Assembly (NCBI GenBank): GCA_943912335.1
Contig: CALTUD010000026.1
Span: 1 to 58,355, forward strand
DNA length: 58,355 nt
DNA from: an uncultured Acetobacteraceae bacterium
Lineage (GTDB): Bacteria; Pseudomonadota; Alphaproteobacteria; Acetobacterales; Acetobacteraceae
Reading direction: 5' to 3'
The stretch's first letter is position 1. The number at the start of each line of letters is the position of its first letter. Below are positions 26,647 through 34,986 of the stretch, piece after piece. The notes below the pieces were generated by a model. It had not been told where the DNA came from and made no database searches. It saw nothing but the letters and a program-made list of their open reading frames with translations. Both the position numbers and the translations under genes were made by a program.

Positions 26647-26967
26647 ATGCGCCCGCTTCTCACCGCCGCCGCCTTTCTGTGTTTCGCCGGCATCACCGGA
26701 GCCCGTGCATCCGAGATCCCGGTCAGCCAGGCCAACCACGTGTTCAGCCAGCAGACTTTGGCCGTCACCAGCGGCGACTGGGTGCTTCTGAGCAATGATG
26801 ACGGCATCCCGCACGATCTGAGCGTCACCGACGAGGATGGCGAGCCGCAGGATCTGGGTCTGCAGCAGCCGGGCAAGGTGCTGCGGGTCCATTTCGTCAA
26901 TGCCGGCGAATACACGATCCGCTGCTCGCTGACGCCCGGCATGCGCATGCGCGTCATCGTTCGCTGA
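26647..26967 (+). CDS. Cupredoxin-like periplasmic protein with an incomplete copper site
   Basis: A 106-residue exported protein: signal peptide to about residue 21 (ARA), then a plastocyanin-like beta-sandwich. Candidate copper ligands are His56 in GIPHDLSV, Cys93 and Met99 in YTIRCSLTPGM. Type-1 copper proteins usually have C-x2-H-P-x-M; here Thr96 stands where the second histidine belongs. So the site may be non-copper, altered, or completed by another protein. A chemoreceptor gene starts 9 bp downstream, suggesting the two work together, perhaps as a periplasmic ligand sensor. The start was chosen for its signal peptide; 12 in-frame upstream codons exist. Confidence 0.72.
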   Translation: MRPLLTAAAFLCFAGITGARASEIPVSQANHVFSQQTLAVTSGDWVLLSNDDGIPHDLSVTDEDGEPQDLGLQQPGKVLRVHFVNAGEYTIRCSLTPGMRMRVIVR

Positions 26968-26976
26968 GGACCGGCC

Positions 26977-28554
26977 ATGTCCCTCGGCGTTCGTATCGCG
27001 GCCGTCTGCCTTCTGTTTCTGGGGATCATCGGCGGCATAGGCTGGGTCGCCAACAGCTCGGACGAGGCTCTGGGCGCCGTCGCCATCAACATGTACGACG
27101 ACAGCTTCCGGGGCATGCTGTTCGCCGGGCAGGCCCGCACCGATTTCACCCGCTACGAGGACAATCCGTCCGACCGGTCCAAGCTGCAGCCGATCCTGGA
27201 CAGGCTGAAAGTGGCGTCGGACCAATCGGTGTCGCCGAAGACCAGGGCGCTGACGGAGGAACTCATCGCCGGGATCGGCGCACTCGCCGCCAGCCCAGGC
27301 GTGCCGAACGGCGCGGACATCGCCAAGCTTGACCACACCATGCAGCGCCTGGCCCAGCACTACGCGAATGACGGGCTGAACGCGCGCGATCAGGCCGATG
27401 CCATGTCGCATCAGGCGCATCGCCGCGTGATGCTGACGCTGGCGATCGCCATCGTGCTGATGCTGGCGGGTGCGGTCGTGCTGTTCCTGTCCACCGTTCC
27501 GCCGATCCGCCGTGCCGTCGCGGTGGCGCAAGCGATCGCCGGCGGTCGTCTCGACAACGAGATCGACGTGCGTGGCAGAAGCGAGACCAGCGCTCTTCTG
27601 CGGGCTTTGTGTGCCATGCAGCGTTCCATCGCGGACTCGCTGTCCGCCCTGGAGGCGCAACGCACGGCCGAACGCGAACAGGGCACGCGCGCCGAGCAGC
27701 GCGCGCAGCAGCTCGGCGACGCCGCCCGGCAGTTCGAAGGACGGGTGGAAGCGGCCTTGCGCGAACTGACGCAGCGCACCGAACAGATGCGCGAGATGTC
27801 CACCACCATGTCCCGGTCGGCGGAAGACACGAGCCGGCAGGCCGGTCTGGTGGCCGATGCCGCCGAGGCGACCACGGGCGACGTCCGTTCGGTGGCGGCG
27901 GCGACGCGTCAGCTCGGGGCGTCGATCCGCGAGATCGCCGGCCAGGTGACGCGCTCCGAGGCGGTTGCCCGTTCCGCTGTGGATCAGGCGCACCGGGCCG
28001 ATGTGATCGCCACCGGGCTGACCGGTTCGGCCAACGAGATCGGCTCCATCGTGGAGCTGATCCGCAGCATCGCGCGTCAGACCAATCTTCTGGCCCTGAA
28101 CGCCACCATCGAAGCGGCGCGCGCCGGGGATGCCGGAAAGGGCTTCGCCGTGGTGGCGACGGAGGTGAAACAGCTCGCGCTGCAGACCGCCACCGCCACC
28201 GACGGGATCGCCACCCTGGTGGAGACCATGCGGCAGAACGCTGCCGAGGCGGCGGACGCCGTGACCGGAATCGGTGCCACCATCGTCGAGATCAGCCGCA
28301 TGAGCGGTTCCATCAGCGCGGCGGTGGAACAGCAGGATGCGGCGACCCGCGATATCGAGGGCAGCATCGCCCGGGCGTCCGGCGCCACCGAAACCGTCTC
28401 CTCCAACATCGCCACCGTGACGGTCGCTTCCGGCACCGTCCGCACCTCCGCAGGGCGCGTCCTGGAAGCCACCGAGGCGGTCAGCGGCGAATCCGGCCGT
28501 CTGCGCGACGAGGTCGGATCGTTCCTGCAGCAGGTTCGTCGCGACGCGGCCTGA
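26977..28554 (+). CDS. Methyl-accepting chemotaxis protein
   Basis: A 525-residue chemoreceptor. First membrane helix residues ~7-25, a small periplasmic helical domain (~28-145), second membrane helix ~150-172, HAMP ~173-225, then a long coiled coil. The conserved hairpin tip that binds CheA/CheW is near 365-400 (SIARQTNLLALNATIEAARA, then GFAVVATEV). No C-terminal NWETF-type pentapeptide for CheR is visible. It probably reads the state of the cupredoxin-like partner encoded 9 bp upstream or a small ligand. No che or flagellar genes are in this window. Confidence 0.92.
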   Translation: MSLGVRIAAVCLLFLGIIGGIGWVANSSDEALGAVAINMYDDSFRGMLFAGQARTDFTRYEDNPSDRSKLQPILDRLKVASDQSVSPKTRALTEELIAGIGALAASPGVPNGADIAKLDHTMQRLAQHYANDGLNARDQADAMSHQAHRRVMLTLAIAIVLMLAGAVVLFLSTVPPIRRAVAVAQAIAGGRLDNEIDVRGRSETSALLRALCAMQRSIADSLSALEAQRTAEREQGTRAEQRAQQLGDAARQFEGRVEAALRELTQRTEQMREMSTTMSRSAEDTSRQAGLVADAAEATTGDVRSVAAATRQLGASIREIAGQVTRSEAVARSAVDQAHRADVIATGLTGSANEIGSIVELIRSIARQTNLLALNATIEAARAGDAGKGFAVVATEVKQLALQTATATDGIATLVETMRQNAAEAADAVTGIGATIVEISRMSGSISAAVEQQDAATRDIEGSIARASGATETVSSNIATVTVASGTVRTSAGRVLEATEAVSGESGRLRDEVGSFLQQVRRDAA

Positions 28555-28561
28555 GACACCC

Positions 28562-28596
28562 GGAACCGGCTCGCGCGTCGGCGCGCCGGTTCCTCT
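28562..28596. terminator. Terminator between chemoreceptor and amidase genes
   Basis: GGAACCGG (28562-28569) pairs with CCGGTTCC (28585-28592), with further inner CGCGC/GCGCG pairing, then TCTTC. It lies between two convergent stops (28554 and 28597) and may work in both directions. Confidence 0.65.
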
Positions 28597-30132
28597 TCAC
28601 CTGCGATCCGGTTCGCAATCCGGTCCCGGGGCGTTGCCCGTCACGGTCGGCGGAAGGGGCGGTCGCGGCGGGGCGGGGCGCAATCTTTCGAACGCATCGC
28701 CGAGCCGAAGAAGCGTTGCCTCCGACCAGTCCGTTCCGATGAACGACAGGCCGACCGGCAGAGATGACACCGTTCCCATCGGCACGGTCAGATGCGGCAT
28801 TCCGGCGACGGCGGGCAGGGTGCTGGCCGATCTTACGCCGATCTCGCCATGGCCAGGATCGAACGGCCTGGCCGGCCCGGCGGTGGGTGCCACCAGGGCG
28901 TCGAGCCGGAACCGGGCGATCGGTTCTTCGATCGCCCTCCGGGCCAGACGCAGACTCTCCGCGCGCGCGGAGAGATAGAGCGGGTCCTGCACGCCTGTCG
29001 TCGCCTCGGCCCGTTCGAACAGCTCCTGTCCGAACAGAGCGAGTTCCCGGTCTGCATGCCGCCGGTTGAAGCGGATCAGCTCGTCGAGGGTTTGCGGCTG
29101 GTCCCGAACCGGGCTGTCGGCGAGATAGGCGGCGAGCCCGGCTTTCAGCTCCGTCAGCAAAACCAGATTCTCGTCCCGGTCGATCCGCTCCATGCCCTCG
29201 ACCGTCGCGATCTCCACCAGTTCGGCCCCGGCTCCGGACAGCCGCTTCAGCGTGGCCTCGAACACGGCGTCCACGCCGGGATGTTGCCCGGCCAGGAAGC
29301 GCAGCACGCCGAGCCGCTTGCCGGACAGCGTCGGTTCCGCGTCCAATGCCGCCGCGTAGCCCGTGCGCCGCCGACCCGCCTTTCTCGTGGCCGGATCGAG
29401 CGGGTCGGACCCGGCCATCGCGTCGAGCATCCGGGCCGCATCGGCGACGCAGCGCGCCATCGGACCCGGCGTATCCTGGCTGGCGGAAATCGGCACGATC
29501 CGGCTGCGCGACAGGAGCCCCACCGTCGGCTTCAGCCCCACCAGACCGCATACGGAGGCGGGCATGGTGATGGAGCCGTCGGTTTCCGTGCCGATCGCCA
29601 GCGGCGCCAGCAGGGCGGCCAAAGCTGCGGCACTTCCGGAGGACGAGCCCGAGGGCGAGCGGTCCAGCGCGTAAGGATTGCGTGTCTGTCCGCCGAGCGC
29701 ACTCCAGCCGCTGACCGAGCGCGCCCCGCGCATGTTGGCCCATTCGGACAGATTGGTCTTGCCCAGGATCACCGCGCCGGCCGCACGCAGGCGGGCGACG
29801 ATCGGCGCGTCCCGGTTCGTCCGGTTGCCCAGCAGGGCGAGCGAACCTGCCGTGGTCGGCAGCGCGCCTGCCGTCTCGATATTGTCCTTCACCAGCACCG
29901 GCACGCCTTCCAGCGCGCGCGGCGGATGGCGCTCGCGATACCGGTCGCTGTTGCGCGCCTGCTCGATCGCGTCGGGGGCGATCGCCAGGACCGCATGGAT
30001 CTCCGGGTCGATCTCCCCGATCCGCCGCAGCAGATGCGCGACGATCCGTTCCGAACGCAGCCGGCCCGCCTCCATCGCCGCCAGCAGGGCGCTGACGGAC
30101 AGGGTCTCGATCGGGTCGGTGTCGGCGGTCAT
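28597..30132 (-). CDS. Amidase, amidase-signature family
   Basis: A 511-residue enzyme of the GatA-like amidase-signature family. The Ser-cisSer-Lys triad is visible: Lys82 in VLVKDNIE, Ser-rich SPSGSSSGSAAA (159-170) and the nucleophile region GTETDGSI (Ser187). GatB and GatC are absent, and the C-terminal half differs from tRNA amidotransferases, so a free-standing amidase acting on small amides is more likely. It sits downstream of the DUF305 gene on the same strand (106 bp apart). Substrate unknown. Confidence 0.85.
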   Translation of the reverse strand: MTADTDPIETLSVSALLAAMEAGRLRSERIVAHLLRRIGEIDPEIHAVLAIAPDAIEQARNSDRYRERHPPRALEGVPVLVKDNIETAGALPTTAGSLALLGNRTNRDAPIVARLRAAGAVILGKTNLSEWANMRGARSVSGWSALGGQTRNPYALDRSPSGSSSGSAAALAALLAPLAIGTETDGSITMPASVCGLVGLKPTVGLLSRSRIVPISASQDTPGPMARCVADAARMLDAMAGSDPLDPATRKAGRRRTGYAAALDAEPTLSGKRLGVLRFLAGQHPGVDAVFEATLKRLSGAGAELVEIATVEGMERIDRDENLVLLTELKAGLAAYLADSPVRDQPQTLDELIRFNRRHADRELALFGQELFERAEATTGVQDPLYLSARAESLRLARRAIEEPIARFRLDALVAPTAGPARPFDPGHGEIGVRSASTLPAVAGMPHLTVPMGTVSSLPVGLSFIGTDWSEATLLRLGDAFERLRPAPPRPPLPPTVTGNAPGPDCEPDRR

Positions 30133-30238
30133 GCTGGAGAATCCGGGCTGGGGAAACGAGCCGGAGTACGCCCCGGCCGGGACGCGGCACCCCGTCGGAC
30201 CGCAGCCCGGACCCGAAACGGGGCGAAGGCGGCCGGGC

Positions 30239-30670
30239 CTAGTGCGCCGCCATGTCCTTACCGCCCATGTCCATGCGGGGCATCGCCTTCGCGTCCCCGT
30301 CCTTGTTCGCCGGGTGCGCGGCCAGCCATGCCTTCATGAAGGCGATCTCGCGATCCTGGGCGGCGACGATGCCGCGCGCCAGCTTCAACAAGGCAGGGTC
30401 CTTGCCATGGGCCAGTTCGACCTTGGCCATGTCCACCGCGCCGATATGGTGCGGCAGCATCATCGCCACGAAATCGTGGTCCGGGTCGCCTGTCATGTAG
30501 GCGTCCTGCATATCCTGCTGCATGCGCTTCATGCCGTCGCGCATCTGCGCGTCGGCCGAGCCCGGCACCATGTTGCCCATGCCGCCCGCGGCCGGATTGG
30601 CCAGCGCCGTGCCGGCCATGCCCAGCAGCAGAACCAGGGGAGCACCCAGACGGAAGGCGAAGCGGGACAT
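30239..30670 (-). CDS. DUF305 family exported protein
   Basis: A 143-residue periplasmic protein with signal peptide to about residue 25 (ALA). The DUF305 core holds a His/Met-rich helix, VAMMLPHHIGAVDMAKVEL, typical of this ferritin-like four-helix fold, and the termini are rich in Met and His (MGNM, MPRMDMGGKDM). Such proteins often occur with copper-handling genes and may bind metal. The nearest metal-type neighbour is the cupredoxin-like gene 3.3 kb away; no direct operon partner is seen. Confidence 0.85.
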   Translation of the reverse strand: MSRFAFRLGAPLVLLLGMAGTALANPAAGGMGNMVPGSADAQMRDGMKRMQQDMQDAYMTGDPDHDFVAMMLPHHIGAVDMAKVELAHGKDPALLKLARGIVAAQDREIAFMKAWLAAHPANKDGDAKAMPRMDMGGKDMAAH

Positions 30671-31131
30671 GGCGGATCCTCGAACGATGGGCGCGCATCC
30701 TTGGCCGGCGCGGCACGGCTGGCAACCCGGCGCGCCCTCGCTCCGGTTCGGCGTTTCCCCGTTGCGCGCCGGAACGATGCAGGCAGGCCATCCCGGCAGA
30801 ACCGCCGGTTGCGGCGACGGGGTGCCAGCCGACGTTCAGGAGACGGTGGTCCACCCCGCCGCCGGATCGCCGCGACGGTCACCGGTGCCGCGACGGTTCA
30901 TGGCGACCGTGCCGCGTTCCGCCGGCTTCGCGTCGCGCGTCATGCGCGAACGGGTTTCCAGCGCGATCCGTCATGGCCGGCCCCTGCGCCTCGGCCTTTT
31001 GCGCGCCTGCCGCCTGCATGTGACCGTCGTCACGCCCGGTTTCATCGGGACGGACGCGTTCGTCGCCCGCAACGCCGTCCCGCGCGGCAATCGTTTGTTT
31101 CCGCCGGGGCGGCTCCGCTATAGGGACGCGC
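30671..31131 (+). other. Gene-free stretch upstream of dapF
   Basis: 461 bp between the divergent DUF305 and dapF genes. All ORFs here look like shadows with long Arg/Ala/Pro runs. It contains the small inverted repeat GTGAC-n4-GTCAC near 31019-31032 and, at its end, the promoter-like sequence listed separately. Nothing else was recognised. Confidence 0.5.
31095..31124 (+). promoter_or_regulatory. Possible dapF promoter giving a near-leaderless mRNA
   Basis: TTGTTT (31095-31100), an 18-bp spacer and TATAGG (31119-31124). Only 7 bp separate the -10-like box from the dapF ATG at 31132, so a transcript from here would have almost no leader. No Shine-Dalgarno sequence is visible before that ATG, which fits. 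Confidence 0.4.
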
Positions 31132-31956
31132 ATGCAGCTCGATTTCCACAAGATGCACGGCGCGGGGAACGATTTCGTCGTGTTCGACGCGCGCGACCGT
31201 GCGATCGCGCTCCCGCCGCGCACCGTGGCGGCCTTGGCCTGTCGGCGCACCGGCATCGGTTTCGACCAGCTCGTTCTGATCGAACGCGATGCGGCGCCGG
31301 ACAGCGTGTTCGTGCGCTTCTTCAATGCCGACGGTTCGGAGTCCGGCGCCTGCGGCAATGCGTCGCGCTGCATCGGCTGGCTGGTGGGCAAGGGCGTGCC
31401 CGGCGCCGCCTGCACCATCCGCACCGTCGCCGGGCGTCTGCCCGCGCGTATCCTGTCCGCCGATGCGGATGGCGGCGGCGGTCAGGTGACGGTCCGTTTC
31501 GAGCCGCCGCGCCTCGATTGGCAGGACGTTCCCTTGTCGCGCGAAGCCGACACGCTGCATCTGCCGCTGCCGGGCGATCCGGCCGGCTGTTCCATGGGCA
31601 ATCCGCACGCCACCTTCTTCGATCCCGGTCTCGATCCCGCCATCGAAGGACCGCGCTTCGAGCGCGACCCCTTGTTCGCCGAGGGGGCCAATATCGGCTT
31701 CGCCACCGTCCTCGCCCCGGATCGTCTGCGCCTGCGCGTGTTCGAGCGCGGCGCCGGTTTGACGCTCGCCTGCGGCTCCGGCGCCTGCGCCGCCGTGGTG
31801 AATGCCGCCCGTCGCGGTCTGTGCGGGCGCGACGTGACCGTTCTGGCCGATGGCGGCGAACTGCGCGTGCGCTGGGACGAGGACGGCGTGCATCTCTCCG
31901 GTCCCGCCCGCGTCAGCTTCGCCGGCACCGTCGATCCCGGGGCGTTCGTGTCGTGA
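31132..31956 (+). CDS. dapF: Diaminopimelate epimerase
   Basis: A 274-residue enzyme that converts LL- to meso-diaminopimelate for lysine and peptidoglycan synthesis. The two catalytic cysteines are in GACGN (Cys74) and ACGSGACAA (Cys214), and the N-terminus KMHGAGNDFVVFD is characteristic. Its stop overlaps the start of mtaB (GTGA), so the two are translationally coupled; ftsY follows. A promoter-like sequence with almost no leader precedes it. Confidence 0.96.
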   Translation: MQLDFHKMHGAGNDFVVFDARDRAIALPPRTVAALACRRTGIGFDQLVLIERDAAPDSVFVRFFNADGSESGACGNASRCIGWLVGKGVPGAACTIRTVAGRLPARILSADADGGGGQVTVRFEPPRLDWQDVPLSREADTLHLPLPGDPAGCSMGNPHATFFDPGLDPAIEGPRFERDPLFAEGANIGFATVLAPDRLRLRVFERGAGLTLACGSGACAAVVNAARRGLCGRDVTVLADGGELRVRWDEDGVHLSGPARVSFAGTVDPGAFVS

Positions 31957-33251
31957 GCGCGCCCGACATCCTCACCTTCGGCTGCCGCTTGAACACCTAC
32001 GAGAGCGAGGTGATGCGCGGCCATGCCGCCGGGCTCGACGACGTGGTGATCGTCAACACTTGCGCCGTCACCGCCGAGGCCGAGCGGCAGGCGCGACAGG
32101 CGATCCGCCGCGCGCATCGCGACCGGCCGGATGCGCGCATCGTCGTCACCGGCTGCGCGGCGCAGCTCGATCCCGCGCGCTGGGGCCAGCTTCCCGGCGT
32201 GGTGCGCGTGCTCGGTAACGAGGACAAGCTCCGGCCGGAAAGCTGGAGCGAGGCCGCTCTTTCGTCCGGCGACGCCGTTTCGGACATCATGGCCGCGCGG
32301 GAAACCGCCGCGCATCTGGTCACCGAGTTCGCCGGCCGTTCCCGCGCCTTCGTGCAGGTGCAGCAGGGCTGCGACCATCGCTGCACCTTCTGCATCATCC
32401 CGTTCGGACGCGGCCCGTCGCGTTCCGTGCCGATCGGCGCCGTGGTGGAACAGGTGCGCGCTCTGGTGCGCGGCGGCTATCGCGAGGTGGTGCTGACCGG
32501 GGTGGACATCACCTCCTACGGCTCCGACCTGCCTGGACAGCCGGCGCTGGGCCAGCTCTGCCGCCGCCTTCTGGCACTGGTGCCGGAGCTGGAGCGCTTG
32601 CGTTTGAGTTCGCTCGATCCGGTCGAGATCGACGACGATCTGTGGCGTCTGGTGGAGAACGAGCCGCGCCTGATGCCGCATCTGCATCTGTCCCTGCAGG
32701 CCGGGTCGGACATGGTGCTGAAGCGCATGAAGCGCCGCCATCTGACCGAGGATGCCGCCCGCGTGGTCGAGCGTGCGCGCCGTCTGCGCCCCGGCATCGG
32801 CTTCGGCGCCGATCTGATCGCCGGTTTCCCGACCGAGGACGACGCCTTGTTCGCGGAAACGCTCGATTTCGTCCGCACCCACGCGCTGCCCTATCTGCAC
32901 GTGTTTCCGTATAGCGAGCGCCCCGGCACGCCGGCCGCGCGCATGCCCGCCGTGCCGGTCGCGGTCCGTCGCGAGCGTGCCGCCCGTCTGCGCGAGGCCG
33001 GTGCCGAAAGCGCCGCCCGGTTCCACCAGGCGCTGCTCGGCCAGACGCTGCACGTGCTGCTGGAAACGCCGACCGGCGGCCATTCGGAGCAGTTCGCGCC
33101 GGTGCGGTTCGAGCATGAGGCCGGGCAGCCCGGCCAGCTCGTTCGCGCGCGTGCCTTGTCCGCCGACGCGTCCGGCGTGTCCGCCCATCTGCTCGACGCC
33201 GTTGCCCCGCTGGGCGCCTCGGTTGGCGCCGTTCAGCCCGTTTCCGCTTGA
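31953..33251 (+). CDS. mtaB: tRNA t6A37 methylthiotransferase MtaB
   Basis: A 432-residue radical-SAM methylthiotransferase with GTG start overlapping the dapF stop. The N-terminal cluster cysteines are Cys11, Cys37 and Cys68; the radical-SAM motif C-x3-C-x2-C is QGCDHRCTFC (Cys140, 144, 147). The C-terminal TRAM-like region (about 370-432) is less conserved. It adds a methylthio group to N6-threonylcarbamoyladenosine at tRNA position 37. MtaB rather than MiaB or RimO is favoured by TFGCRLNTYESEVM and by the dapF-mtaB-ftsY order common in alphaproteobacteria. Confidence 0.93.
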   Translation: MSAPDILTFGCRLNTYESEVMRGHAAGLDDVVIVNTCAVTAEAERQARQAIRRAHRDRPDARIVVTGCAAQLDPARWGQLPGVVRVLGNEDKLRPESWSEAALSSGDAVSDIMAARETAAHLVTEFAGRSRAFVQVQQGCDHRCTFCIIPFGRGPSRSVPIGAVVEQVRALVRGGYREVVLTGVDITSYGSDLPGQPALGQLCRRLLALVPELERLRLSSLDPVEIDDDLWRLVENEPRLMPHLHLSLQAGSDMVLKRMKRRHLTEDAARVVERARRLRPGIGFGADLIAGFPTEDDALFAETLDFVRTHALPYLHVFPYSERPGTPAARMPAVPVAVRRERAARLREAGAESAARFHQALLGQTLHVLLETPTGGHSEQFAPVRFEHEAGQPGQLVRARALSADASGVSAHLLDAVAPLGASVGAVQPVSA

Positions 33252-33265
33252 GGTTCTGATCGCGC

Positions 33266-34219
33266 ATGGCACTCGGCTTCTTCAATCGCCTCAAGGAAGG
33301 CCTGTCCCGCTCCACGCAGAAGCTGGGCACCAACCTCGCCGCCGCCTTCACTCATCGGCGTCTCGACGACGCGGCGCTGGAAGAGCTGGAAGAGCTGCTG
33401 ATCGGCGCCGATCTCGGTCCTGCCGTGGCCGAGCGCGTGATCGAGAATTTCCGACGCACCCGCTTCGGCAACGAGGTCACCGATCGCGACGTGCGCGAGG
33501 CGCTTTCGGCCGAGATCGCCCGCGTGCTGGAGCCGGTGGCGATCCCGTTCGTGCCGAACCCGGAGCTGAAGCCGCATGTGGTGCTGGTGGTCGGCGTGAA
33601 CGGCACCGGCAAGACCACGACCATCGGCAAGATGGCGCTGCACTACAGCCGGGAGGGGCTGAAGCCGCTCCTGGTCGCGGGCGACACGTTCCGCGCGGCG
33701 GCGGTGGAGCAGCTCCAGGTCTGGGGCGAGCGCACCGGGGTTCCGGTGATTTCCGGGCCGCCCAATGCCGACGCCGCCGGGCTCGCCTTCAACGCCTTCC
33801 GCAAGGCGCGCTCCGAGAACGCCGATCTGCTGCTGATCGACACCGCCGGCCGCCTGCACAACAAGGGCGCGCTGATGGAGGAGCTGGCCAAGATCATCCG
33901 CGTGCTGCGCAAGTTCGACGAGACCGCGCCGCATTCGGTGATCCTGGTGCTGGACGCCACCACCGGCCAGAACGCCGTGGAACAGGTGCGCGTGTTCAAG
34001 GAGCTGGTGGACGTCACGGGCCTGGTCGTCACCAAGCTGGACGGCTCCGCGCGCGGCGGCATCGTCGTGTCTCTGGCCGAGACCTTCAAGCTGCCGCTGC
34101 ATGCCGTCGGCGTCGGCGAGAAGGCGGAGGATCTGCGCCCGTTCTCCGCCAGCGAGTTCGCCCGCGGTCTGGTGGGCGACACGGTGAAGCTGGCCGGATC
34201 GCTTCAGCCGGAGGAGTGA
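33266..34219 (+). CDS. ftsY: Signal recognition particle receptor FtsY
   Basis: A 317-residue SRP GTPase. The N domain is about residues 1-100. The G domain has G1 GVNGTGKTT (110-118), DTFRAAAVEQL, G3 IDTAGRL, G4 TKLDGSARGG and closing GVGEKAEDLRPF. It lacks the long acidic A domain of E. coli FtsY, as is usual in alphaproteobacteria; the membrane-targeting helix is probably the amphipathic N-terminus. It delivers ribosome-nascent chain complexes to SecYEG. The gene lies 14 bp after mtaB and converges on the GntR regulator. Confidence 0.96.
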   Translation: MALGFFNRLKEGLSRSTQKLGTNLAAAFTHRRLDDAALEELEELLIGADLGPAVAERVIENFRRTRFGNEVTDRDVREALSAEIARVLEPVAIPFVPNPELKPHVVLVVGVNGTGKTTTIGKMALHYSREGLKPLLVAGDTFRAAAVEQLQVWGERTGVPVISGPPNADAAGLAFNAFRKARSENADLLLIDTAGRLHNKGALMEELAKIIRVLRKFDETAPHSVILVLDATTGQNAVEQVRVFKELVDVTGLVVTKLDGSARGGIVVSLAETFKLPLHAVGVGEKAEDLRPFSASEFARGLVGDTVKLAGSLQPEE

Positions 34220-34226
34220 CCGCTCC

Positions 34227-34895
34227 CTATCGGCCGTCCGGGTCCGGCGCGCTGGCGACGGAGCGCCGGTGGCCGGATTCGACGTGTTCGCGCATGCGTG
34301 TCCCGGCCGCGACCGGATCGCGTGCTTCCAGCGCCTCCAGGATCGCGTGGTGCTCTCGCCTCGACTGGTCCAGCCCCGCATCGAAGCTGCCACGGCGCCA
34401 CAGATGGGTCTGGTCCACCAGCCGGCGATAAAGCGCCAGCAGCGTGCCGTTGCCGGCCATCTCCACCATCCGGTCGTGCAGCGCGAGATTGAGGGCGTAG
34501 TAACCGGCCACGTCCGTCGTCGCATCGAGCATCGCCACGCGGTCGCGGAGCTCCTTCAACATGGGGCCGTCCAGTCGCCCGGCCAGCGCGCGTCCGGCGA
34601 TCTCCGACAATCCGGCCCTTACCGCGTAGAGTTCCGCTGCCTCCTCCGGCGGAACCTCCCGAACGAAGACGCCGCGATTCTTCTCCTGACGCAACAGGCC
34701 CGCTTCTTCCAGGCCACGGATTGCCTCCCGGACGGGCGCGCGGCTCACCCGCAGGGTGGTGGCGAGGCCGAGTTCGTTCAGGCGATCGCCGGACCGCAGA
34801 TCTCCAGCCTTGATCTGCCGCAGGATCTCGTCCCGAACCAGCATCGCCACCGTTCTGGCCCGCAGGGTCTCAATCTGTTCGGACAGGCTTTCCAT
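34227..34895 (-). CDS. GntR-family (FCD/FadR subgroup) transcriptional regulator
   Basis: A 222-residue regulator. Winged helix in residues ~15-80 with RLNELGLATTLRVSRAPVREA and GLLRQEKNRGVFVREV; the FCD ligand domain follows, with metal/ligand-binding histidines plausible in NLALHDRMV, REHHAIL and HVESGH. It is divergent from the MmgE/PrpD gene with a palindromic operator between, so it probably represses that operon until an organic acid ligand appears. ATG 34895 was chosen because an upstream extension would run through the operator. Confidence 0.88.
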   Translation of the reverse strand: MESLSEQIETLRARTVAMLVRDEILRQIKAGDLRSGDRLNELGLATTLRVSRAPVREAIRGLEEAGLLRQEKNRGVFVREVPPEEAAELYAVRAGLSEIAGRALAGRLDGPMLKELRDRVAMLDATTDVAGYYALNLALHDRMVEMAGNGTLLALYRRLVDQTHLWRRGSFDAGLDQSRREHHAILEALEARDPVAAGTRMREHVESGHRRSVASAPDPDGR

Positions 34896-34935
34896 GCCGT
34901 CAGAGTACGATGCCGTCGCCGGATGCACCAGTGCA

Positions 34936-34964
34936 TTGACTATTGTCGACAATAAGACAATATT
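34936..34964 (+). promoter_or_regulatory. Promoter of the MmgE/PrpD operon with embedded GntR operator
   Basis: -35 TTGACT (34936-34941), 17-bp spacer, -10 AATATT (34959-34964). Inside the spacer is the perfect 12-bp palindrome ATTGTCGACAAT (34942-34953), which has the TNGT-N3-ACNA form typical of FadR-like GntR operators. Binding there would block RNA polymerase. Confidence 0.75.
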
Positions 34965-34986
34965 TTGGGTCATGGAGGAGTTCCGC

